From JAHDHW01 sp963793295 (GTDB lineage: Bacteria; Bacteroidota; Bacteroidia; Chitinophagales; Saprospiraceae): 64,000 bases of DNA. The notes beneath the pieces were generated by a model. It did no database searches, was not told where the DNA came from, and was given only the letters and a program-made list of their open reading frames with translations. The stretch spans positions 124,001 to 188,000 of the forward strand of contig CAWBZX010000027.1 of NCBI GenBank assembly GCA_963793295.1, written 5' to 3'. Positions 58,171-64,000 of the stretch are shown piece after piece; positions within the stretch are counted from its first letter, which is position 1, and every line of letters begins with the position of its first letter. The translations under genes and the position numbers were made by a program.

Positions 58171-58668
58171 ATGGAAAAGAAAGACGGTTTTGAAAAGGTG
58201 ATGTTTAAAACACTTGATTACTTCCTGCTTCTGGTCAAGGTTGTTGTTTTGGGAGTTTGTCTGATATTGATATTTGTTGCATTTGGTGATTCCCTTCAAT
58301 CTTTTTTTGAAAAGCCTGTTTATGTAAAAGAAAAAAGCACTGCTCCGAAAAATAATACGGATGTTGTCAAAAATGGAATCCATGTCCAAACCGGGTTGGT
58401 TTACGCAGATGGATTTGAAGAAGTCCGGGCGATATGCACTTCCTGTCATTCTGCAAAATTAGTGACTCAAAATCGTGCGACTCATGATGGCTGGCAACAG
58501 ATGATCCGATGGATGCAGAAAACGCAAGGCCTTTGGGATCTTGGTGTTGCGGAACCCAAGGTTTTAGATTATCTGGCCAAATATTATGCTCCTGAGGCTA
58601 CCGGCCGCCGAAGCAATATTGATCTGGCTGAAATTGAGTGGTATATCCTTGAACTGGATGATAAATAA
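58171..58668 (+). CDS. Membrane-anchored cytochrome c subunit of the sulfite dehydrogenase (SorB-like)
   Basis: 165 residues from ATG 58171. An N-terminal membrane helix (~20-42, LLLVKVVVLGVCLILIFVAF) anchors a single c-type cytochrome domain with the haem motif CTSCH at 89-93 and later MIRWMQKTQGL supplying a Met ligand. It would take electrons from the SorA-like subunit and pass them to the respiratory chain. The two-base gap after the catalytic gene indicates one transcript. The assignment to a sulfite-oxidising pair rests mainly on the neighbour. Confidence 0.85.
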   Translation: MEKKDGFEKVMFKTLDYFLLLVKVVVLGVCLILIFVAFGDSLQSFFEKPVYVKEKSTAPKNNTDVVKNGIHVQTGLVYADGFEEVRAICTSCHSAKLVTQNRATHDGWQQMIRWMQKTQGLWDLGVAEPKVLDYLAKYYAPEATGRRSNIDLAEIEWYILELDDK

Positions 58669-58685
58669 TTTCAATAATCTTCGAA

Positions 58686-59636
58686 TTAAACAAACCAGTT
58701 TTTAGCAGCATGCAGATAAGCACTGGGTTCAGAATACCCTAGAATCATTGCAATATCCTGAGTTTTCATTTTATTCCCTTCGCGGAGATAGGTTGCCAGT
58801 TCCTTTTTGATATCGTTGGTGATAGACCGGAAAGAGTATCCTTCTTGCATTAGTTTTCGCTGGAAGGTTCTTGCGCTCATGGCGAATTGTTTGCAAACCT
58901 GTCCCAAAGTTGGTAATTCAGGGGAACACATATTGAGGATCATATTTCTCGTTTTCAAAGCAAAATTTTGATAGGCCTTTTCACTGGAATTAACCATCGT
59001 CAAAAATTTCGGTAACAATATTTCAAGATCTTTAAAATTCTTCTGGTTGATGGCTCCATTGACTGTTTTTAAATCAACAGAAAAAGTATGGTATTCGCCT
59101 TTTTGAATTCCTTTTTTGAATAACAAAAAATATTCTGATCGATCCTCATAAGGTAATGCCAGGTCAATGTTTTCCTCATTTATCATCATACTCAATTCAC
59201 GAAAAATAAAACAAAAAGTAGAATCGAGCAATTGTTTGCTCATCTCAGCATCATCAACGTTGGATTTTAATTCAAAATGTAATTTTTCCTTCGTTTGAAC
59301 CCGATCAATTTGAATCAAAGGGAAGTTCATTTTTAGAAAATCTTCTAACATTTTCAAAGCTTGTTGAATACTTGTCGTACTCATCGAAATGGTATGGATC
59401 AAGCCCAAAGCATTGAGGTTTAAATAGAATCCAAAAGAGAGGCCGATATTGGGATCGTTTTGTGTTTCAATGACTTTTTTAAGTATAGTTAGATACTCTT
59501 TTGAACTTACAAAATTTCCAGCATTACAAAGGTCCGTTTCAGGTTTAGACAATAGGTTTTTCAAATCCTGTCTACTCATTCCACGATAAAAAGCGAAATC
59601 GATCAGGTGGTTGAGCAAGGGAGCAGCGACATTCAT
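58686..59636 (-). CDS. AraC family transcriptional regulator (arabinose-binding-domain type)
   Basis: 316 residues. The N-terminal ~190 residues form an Arabinose_bd domain (FGFYLNLNALGLIHTISMST, LKMLEDFLKMNFPLI), typical of OruR/ArgR-like AraC regulators, and the C-terminal ~75 residues a double helix-turn-helix (LGQVCKQFAMSARTFQRKLM and MKTQDIAMILGYSEPSAYLH). The usual final residues after the second HTH are missing: the protein ends KNWFV, about a dozen residues short of the family. It is convergent with the cytochrome gene and divergent from the 59721 gene, which it may regulate; two direct repeats lie between them. Confidence 0.88.
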   Translation of the reverse strand: MNVAAPLLNHLIDFAFYRGMSRQDLKNLLSKPETDLCNAGNFVSSKEYLTILKKVIETQNDPNIGLSFGFYLNLNALGLIHTISMSTTSIQQALKMLEDFLKMNFPLIQIDRVQTKEKLHFELKSNVDDAEMSKQLLDSTFCFIFRELSMMINEENIDLALPYEDRSEYFLLFKKGIQKGEYHTFSVDLKTVNGAINQKNFKDLEILLPKFLTMVNSSEKAYQNFALKTRNMILNMCSPELPTLGQVCKQFAMSARTFQRKLMQEGYSFRSITNDIKKELATYLREGNKMKTQDIAMILGYSEPSAYLHAAKNWFV

Positions 59637-59650
59637 TTTAGTAAATCAAT

Positions 59651-59704
59651 TTTGGCGTAAAATATCAATAATCTGGAAGAATGCGTCCATATCTTTGGCG
59701 TAAA
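59651..59704. promoter_or_regulatory. 11-bp direct repeat and -7 box in the AraC/SRPBCC divergent promoter
   Basis: TTTGGCGTAAA occurs at 59651-59661 and again at 59694-59704, 43 bases apart (about four helical turns). The first copy lies 15 bases upstream of the AraC start; the second overlaps an exact -7 box TATCTTTG (59690-59697) for the plus-strand gene. Spaced direct repeats are the usual target of AraC dimers, so these are the likely operator half-sites. No clear -33 element was found. Confidence 0.55.
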
Positions 59705-59720
59705 TTTAAAATTTATAATT

Positions 59721-60548
59721 ATGAATATTTTAAACCGAGCCTTATTGACTAACTTGATTTCCTCCTTTTTATCAGGAGTTGCTTTGATTCTTTTTCCCGT
59801 TTTTTTCATGGATCTATTTGGTGTTCAAAACACAACCGTTTTTTGGGTTTTGGGTATTGCACTTCTTTTCTTTTCAGGAACTATTTTGGTTGAAATAAAA
59901 AAACAGCGTGCCCTGGCAATCCTTTGGATCATTATTCAGGATTTGATTTGGGTGATCGCTAGTTTTGCAATATTGATCTGGCGGCCATTTAATATTTCAG
60001 AAGTAGGGTATTGGTTGATTGACCTATTTGCATTCCTCGTTTTGACTTTTGCCATTTTTCAATCTATTGGCTTGTCTAGGATCGATACTGTGAAAGGTTC
60101 AAAAGGAAAAAACCTCAATTTTCGAAGGACTGTCTCTGCCAATAAAAAGAAGGTTTGGGAAGTGATTTCTGATGTAGCAAATTATCATCAAGTCGCTTCG
60201 AATATCGATAAGGTGAAAATCATCTCTGGAGTAGGGGAGGGCATGGTTCGCCAATGTTCACACGGAAAAGATTCATGGATAGAAACCTGTACTCTTTGGG
60301 AAGACGAAAAACAGTATTCTTTTGTCGTTGATACTTCAGCGGCGGATTATCCTTTTCCATTCAAAAGTCTGAAAGGGATCTGGAAAGTCAAAGAAATTAA
60401 TTCTGGCCAATCTGAAATCATAATAGATTTTGAGTTTGCGTACAAAAACAAAGCTCAGAATCTGTTGCTGCATCCTTTTTTGAAGTACAAATTCTCCAAA
60501 GTCGGAGAAGATCTTTTGGATAATTGGCAACAGAAGATCGAAAGATAG
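59721..60548 (+). CDS. Membrane-SRPBCC fusion protein
   Basis: 275 residues. Residues 1-120 hold four membrane helices (LLTNLISSFLSGVALILFPV, TTVFWVLGIALLFFSGTIL, LAILWIIIQDLIWVIASFAI, YWLIDLFAFLVLTFAIFQSI). Residues ~135-275 are an SRPBCC/polyketide-cyclase-like domain (NFRRTVSANKKKVWEVISDV, GMVRQCSHGKDSWIETCTLW). The fold binds hydrophobic ligands; the fusion suggests a membrane-bound lipid or quinol handler, but this is inference. It is divergently transcribed from the AraC regulator, with likely operator sites between them, so probably its target. Confidence 0.75.
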   Translation: MNILNRALLTNLISSFLSGVALILFPVFFMDLFGVQNTTVFWVLGIALLFFSGTILVEIKKQRALAILWIIIQDLIWVIASFAILIWRPFNISEVGYWLIDLFAFLVLTFAIFQSIGLSRIDTVKGSKGKNLNFRRTVSANKKKVWEVISDVANYHQVASNIDKVKIISGVGEGMVRQCSHGKDSWIETCTLWEDEKQYSFVVDTSAADYPFPFKSLKGIWKVKEINSGQSEIIIDFEFAYKNKAQNLLLHPFLKYKFSKVGEDLLDNWQQKIER

Positions 60549-60679
60549 ATGGATAATGCGGATATTGTAAAATCAACCTTTTAAAAAATATTTAAAGAAT
60601 TAAATTGTTTGAGTTGCAAAAGGGGATATATTCCTTTTCGCAACTTTTGTTTAAATTGGAGTGAAAAGATCATTTAAAA

Positions 60680-61465
60680 ATGGAATTCTTTCAAATTTAC
60701 TTTCAGGCTTTGGGCATTATTATCGTTATGTCAACGATCATGTGGTTGATCAGTATTCCCTTGAAAAATGTGAGTATCGTCGATGTTTTTTGGGGAATTG
60801 GATTTGTCGTTGTTTGCGCGTTTTACTTTTTAAATACTGAAGGTTTGGAAAGCCGGAAAATATTATTGATGACATTGGTTGCTTTGTGGGGATTGCGTTT
60901 GTCGATTTATATTGGCTGGCGAAATTATGGAAAAGGAGAAGATTTTCGTTATCAGCAATTCAGAAAAAATTATGGCGCAGAAAGGTATTGGTGGTTTAGT
61001 TTTTTTCAGGTTTTTTTGCTGCAGGGAGTTTTAATTTGGATGGTTTCAGCCCCTTTGCTGGCTGCTCAATTTTATGGAGCTGACCAACCTTTGGGATGGC
61101 TTGATCTCATCGCGTTAATGGTTTGGATGATCGGTTTTATTTTTGAAGCGGGTGGAGATTTTCAATTGGCTAAATTTAAAGCAAATCCAGCCAACAAGGG
61201 TGAAGTTTTAAATACAGGATTTTGGCGTTATACCCGTCACCCTAACTATTTTGGTGATGCCACGGTTTGGTGGGGATATGGTTTGTTCAGTTTGGCAGTC
61301 GGAAGTTATTGGCCGGTGCTCGGTCCCATTTTGATGACCGCGCTTATTATTAAAGTTTCGGGGGTAGCGATGCTTGAAAGAACTTTAAAAAACACCAAAC
61401 CTAAGTACAAAAAATATGTCGAAACCACTAGTGCTTTCTTTCCCTGGGTTCCTAAAAAATCATAG
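60680..61465 (+). CDS. DUF1295 membrane protein (steroid 5-alpha-reductase-like)
   Basis: 261 residues with about seven membrane helices. Diagnostic stretches are SIVDVFWGIGFVVVCAFYFL, the LWGLRLSIYIGWRNYGKGED motif and, near the C-terminus, GFWRYTRHPNYFGDATVWWG, the conserved NADPH/substrate site of isoprenylcysteine methyltransferase and 5-alpha-reductase relatives. DUF1295 proteins are thought to act on lipids or sterol-like substrates; reaction unknown. It has its own 130-base upstream gap and may be co-transcribed with the exporter genes 62 bases downstream. Confidence 0.88.
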   Translation: MEFFQIYFQALGIIIVMSTIMWLISIPLKNVSIVDVFWGIGFVVVCAFYFLNTEGLESRKILLMTLVALWGLRLSIYIGWRNYGKGEDFRYQQFRKNYGAERYWWFSFFQVFLLQGVLIWMVSAPLLAAQFYGADQPLGWLDLIALMVWMIGFIFEAGGDFQLAKFKANPANKGEVLNTGFWRYTRHPNYFGDATVWWGYGLFSLAVGSYWPVLGPILMTALIIKVSGVAMLERTLKNTKPKYKKYVETTSAFFPWVPKKS

Positions 61466-61527
61466 AATTCTTAGAGGTTTGAATATTTTTCGGGGCTAAA
61501 TTTCAGTGTTCGATCAAATTGGCAAAC

Positions 61528-62379
61528 ATGATTAAAGTTGAAAACCTTTCCTACACTTATCCTTCAGCAAGTGAAGAAGTTTTGCATGCCTTAAATTTTG
61601 AGATCAACGAAGGAGAAATATTTGGATTTCTTGGGCCTTCCGGAGCCGGAAAAAGTACCACCCAGAAAGTGCTTTATAAAATATTGAACGATTTCAAAGG
61701 CGAAATCACTTTGAAAGGTAAACCCCTAAAGAAATGGGGAGCGGAATACTTCGATAGGATCGGTGTCGGTTTCGAACTACCCAATCATTATTTAAAACTC
61801 ACGGCAAAGGAAAATCTGGAACTTTTCGCTTCTTTTTATAAAAAAGACAAACTTTTAAAACTAGATGACCTTTTTGAATTAGTTGGGCTGGAATACAGTA
61901 CCAACCAAAAAGTAGAAGAATATTCCAAGGGAATGAAAATGCGCCTCAATTTTATCAGGGCCATTATGCACGATCCGGAGATTCTCTTTTTTGATGAACC
62001 TACCGCCGGCCTCGATCCTTTAAATGCGCGAAAAATAAGACAACATATCGTAGACCTCAGAAATGAAGGGAAAACCATTTTTATTACCACACACAATATG
62101 AATACCGCGGACGAACTCTGCGACCGGGTGTCTTTTATTGTCGACGGATCCATTCAAATTACAGCGGTCCCTTCTATCTTAAAACATCAATATGGAAAAA
62201 ACACGGTAAAAGTAGCGTTGAAAAATGAAGAAACTGCAGAATTTGAGCTGGAAACCTTGGGCACGAATCCTCAGTTTTTAGCTTTTATAAAAAAAGACAA
62301 ATTGCTCAGGATCAATACACAGGAAGCTACACTGGAGGAAGTCTTTATTCAGGTCACCGGAAAAGCACTGAAGGTATGA
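61528..62379 (+). CDS. ABC transporter ATP-binding protein (ABC-2 exporter)
   Basis: 283 residues; ATG at 61528 is preferred to a TTG nine bases earlier. All motifs are present: Walker A GPSGAGKST, signature-like EEYSKGMKMRL, Walker B ILFFDEPTAGLDP and the H-loop TTHNM. The signature is SKG rather than SGG, common in ABC-2 drug and polysaccharide exporters. A C-terminal extension of ~70 residues follows. Its stop overlaps the next start (ATGATGA at 62374-62380), so it is translated together with the first permease. Confidence 0.93.
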   Translation: MIKVENLSYTYPSASEEVLHALNFEINEGEIFGFLGPSGAGKSTTQKVLYKILNDFKGEITLKGKPLKKWGAEYFDRIGVGFELPNHYLKLTAKENLELFASFYKKDKLLKLDDLFELVGLEYSTNQKVEEYSKGMKMRLNFIRAIMHDPEILFFDEPTAGLDPLNARKIRQHIVDLRNEGKTIFITTHNMNTADELCDRVSFIVDGSIQITAVPSILKHQYGKNTVKVALKNEETAEFELETLGTNPQFLAFIKKDKLLRINTQEATLEEVFIQVTGKALKV

Positions 62380-63077
62380 TGAGGCAATTATTACAGCAAA
62401 TGAAATGGCAGTTTATGATCCTGCATAAAAACAACCTGATTGTCATCAGTATCGTGGTGACAGTGATATATGCATTGATATTTTTTATGATTAAAGACTT
62501 TGGGAACATGGACAAAGTCCTGACCCTGCTCATCTATAATGATCCGGCGATTATAGGGATGTTCTTTGTCGGCCTTTCTGTGATTATGGAAAAAAACCAG
62601 CAAGTACTCGAAGCTTTGTTTGTCACTCCGGTGAGTCATCATGTTTATCTTATTTCCCGGATTTTGGCGCTGTCGATCATAGGTTGGGCTTGCGCGCTGG
62701 GTATGGGCTTCGCGATTTTGGGAACTTCGTTTAATATTGGCCATTTTTCAGCGGGTGTCTTTGGAACCAGTGTTTTGTTTAGTATCGTTGGCATTTTTGT
62801 AGTGAGTTATACGACGGAGTTTTTATTATTTATGTTAAAATCGATTCCGGTACTCTTTGCCTTGAGTTTGCCATTGCTCAATTATTTTGATTTAACAGAT
62901 ATCGGCCTTTTTTATTATATGCCAATACAGGGTTGTTTGAATTTAATAACGAATGCTTACATTGAAAATCCGTTAACTTCGGAGCTGATTTACGGTTATA
63001 TTTCCATTATTTTTTGGGTGCCTTTGTTTTACTTTTTTACGTATCGTATTTTTAAAGCGAGGATGATAAATGCATAG
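62376..63077 (+). CDS. ABC-2 type permease
   Basis: 233 residues with six membrane helices (NLIVISIVVTVIYALIFFMI, PAIIGMFFVGLSVIMEKNQQ, GTSVLFSIVGIFVVSYTTEF and others). The plan fits ABC2_membrane-type exporters. It overlaps the ATP-binding gene and is followed after 51 bases by a second permease, so the transporter is probably a heterodimer of membrane subunits with one ATPase. Substrate unknown. Confidence 0.85.
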   Translation: MMRQLLQQMKWQFMILHKNNLIVISIVVTVIYALIFFMIKDFGNMDKVLTLLIYNDPAIIGMFFVGLSVIMEKNQQVLEALFVTPVSHHVYLISRILALSIIGWACALGMGFAILGTSFNIGHFSAGVFGTSVLFSIVGIFVVSYTTEFLLFMLKSIPVLFALSLPLLNYFDLTDIGLFYYMPIQGCLNLITNAYIENPLTSELIYGYISIIFWVPLFYFFTYRIFKARMINA

Positions 63078-63128
63078 CTTAGAAAGGAGTTCGCCATTTT
63101 CAAATTACGGAAAACTTAAAAGATAAAA

Positions 63129-63839
63129 ATGAATCAATTAATAAAAACTTCAATAAGTGACTTCAAGTTGGTGTTCCGGGATCCATCATTGAGGTTTTTT
63201 ATGGTGTTCCCTTTTTTAGCAATTGCAGTGGTGGACCTGCTTTTGCCTTATTTAATTGTAAAATATGAAGTTGTTGAAGAATATATACCTTATGTTTTGA
63301 TGGCTGCTACTTTGCAAGTGCCAACCATGTTTGGTTTTATTTACTGTATCGTTTTGATTGAAGAAAAGGATACAGAAGTGGCAAAAGTGTACGGCATATT
63401 ACCTATTTCAAAATCGGGGTTTATTACTTTTCGTTTGTTGATTCCGTTTGCATTGTCTACCATTTTTACCTGGATCATTTTGGAAACGCAACCTTTTTAT
63501 GAATTTTCGTTTTATTCGGGTTTAATCATTGCTCTTTTGGCGGGACTTGTAGCGCCATTATTTGCACTGTTTGTTACGGTATTATCGAAAAACAAAATGG
63601 CTGGGATGACCTGGTTTAAGTTGTTTAATCTACTGGTTATTATTCCCGTGCTAGCCTTCTTTACACCTTCCGGGTTTTCCAGCTTATTTGGAGTGATCCC
63701 AACCTATTGGATTTTTCAGGGGATGAATGATTTAATACTCGGAGAATCATTTGTTTTGAATGTTGTGATTGGATTTGTACTGACCCTTTTTGTTTTAACT
63801 TTTTTAGTTCGTAGATTCTCTAAAAACCATTTTGCTTAA
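63129..63839 (+). CDS. ABC-2 type permease, second subunit
   Basis: 236 residues, six predicted helices (FFMVFPFLAIAVVDLLLPYL, LIPFALSTIFTWIILETQPF, GLIIALLAGLVAPLFALFVT and others), similar in size and plan to the preceding permease and beginning with an amphipathic helix (IKTSISDFKLVFRDPSL). It completes the ATPase-permease-permease exporter. Family knowledge gives no substrate. Confidence 0.85.
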   Translation: MNQLIKTSISDFKLVFRDPSLRFFMVFPFLAIAVVDLLLPYLIVKYEVVEEYIPYVLMAATLQVPTMFGFIYCIVLIEEKDTEVAKVYGILPISKSGFITFRLLIPFALSTIFTWIILETQPFYEFSFYSGLIIALLAGLVAPLFALFVTVLSKNKMAGMTWFKLFNLLVIIPVLAFFTPSGFSSLFGVIPTYWIFQGMNDLILGESFVLNVVIGFVLTLFVLTFLVRRFSKNHFA

Positions 63840-63853
63840 TTAGATTACTAAAA

Positions 63854-64000
63854 ATGGCAACAGATTCAAATAACGGAATTTGGGCATGGGACATTGTCAA
63901 ACTGATCGTGGTCGGCTCTGTCATGTATTTTGGATCGATATTGTTTTCCTTTGGTTTTACAGAGGAGGGAACCCGGGAAGCCATTAGATGGAGTGCTCGT
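63854..64000 (+). CDS. 5' end of a membrane protein, cut by window edge
   Basis: ATG at 63854 opens a frame of 49 codons to the window end. It begins MATDSNNGIWAW, has one clear hydrophobic helix (IVKLIVVGSVMYFGSILFSF) and then a charged loop ending in AIRWSAR. The last motif recalls the first loop of ferric-reductase-like or cytochrome b membrane domains, but too little is visible to assign it. It starts 14 bases after the permease stop, so it may belong to the exporter operon. Confidence 0.6.
   Translation, partial: MATDSNNGIWAWDIVKLIVVGSVMYFGSILFSFGFTEEGTREAIRWSAR

Overview
The window (AT-rich, no phage or transposon core) comes from a Bacteroidota genome, most likely of the Saprospiria type. 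The evidence is internal: four secreted proteins carry type IX secretion (T9SS) C-terminal sorting domains (three type A, one type B), there is a 4571-residue HYR-domain surface protein, FadL and SRPBCC/DinB/DUF1295 paralogues typical of the phylum are present, upstream regions have AT-rich leaders rather than strong Shine-Dalgarno sites, and a few exact or near matches to the Bacteroidota -7 box TAnnTTTG occur. The class-level placement is inference.

Layout. 1-6233 (minus): start of an exported protein cut by the window edge, then a compact minus-strand operon read from 6233 to 261: type I-like ABC exporter (frameshifted), HlyD-like fusion protein, hotdog thioesterase, TolC-like outer membrane protein, SAM methyltransferase and GNAT acetyltransferase. 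6527-20242 (minus): one giant T9SS cargo built from HYR modules, with two full copies and one partial copy of a 693-residue super-repeat, two domains that appear nested inside HYR modules, and a cohesin-like/dockerin-like C-terminal region. 20768-28110 (plus): small housekeeping and stress-type genes (DinB-like, DUF1801/YdeI, SRPBCC, DUF6435, DUF2235 hydrolase, photolyase with DUF1456, a lipoprotein and a broken ORF). 28415-32385 (plus): a propeller/Y_Y_Y/GAF membrane sensor directly followed by a GluR0-like ligand-gated K+ channel. 32849-42717 (mostly minus): T9SS type B PKD protein, MscS channel, small secreted proteins, and a frameshifted T9SS endonuclease/phosphatase-fold protein. 42856-43324: tRNA-Ala(GGC) followed by a GIY-YIG nuclease gene and a duplicated 3' half-tRNA, which looks like a minimal tRNA-targeting element. 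43567-56631: FadL, a PagL-like lipid A deacylase lacking a start codon before its signal peptide, a T9SS protein, M16 and S9 peptidases, a CotH-like protein and a TPR lipoprotein. 56906-58668: a SorAB-like sulfite dehydrogenase pair (molybdenum enzyme plus membrane cytochrome c) behind two strong inverted repeats. 58686-64000: an AraC regulator divergent from a membrane-SRPBCC fusion, with an 11-bp direct repeat between them, then a DUF1295 protein, a three-gene ABC-2 exporter and the start of another membrane protein.

Several genes are broken by a single base: the ABC exporter near 5453, a stop at 27916, two compensating indels at 38262-38320, and the EEP protein near 41465. The pattern may be true decay or residual sequencing error; reads are needed to decide. 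The most interesting items are the GIY-YIG/tRNA element (42856-43324), the propeller-GAF plus GluR0-like channel pair (28415-32385) and the repeat architecture of the giant surface protein.
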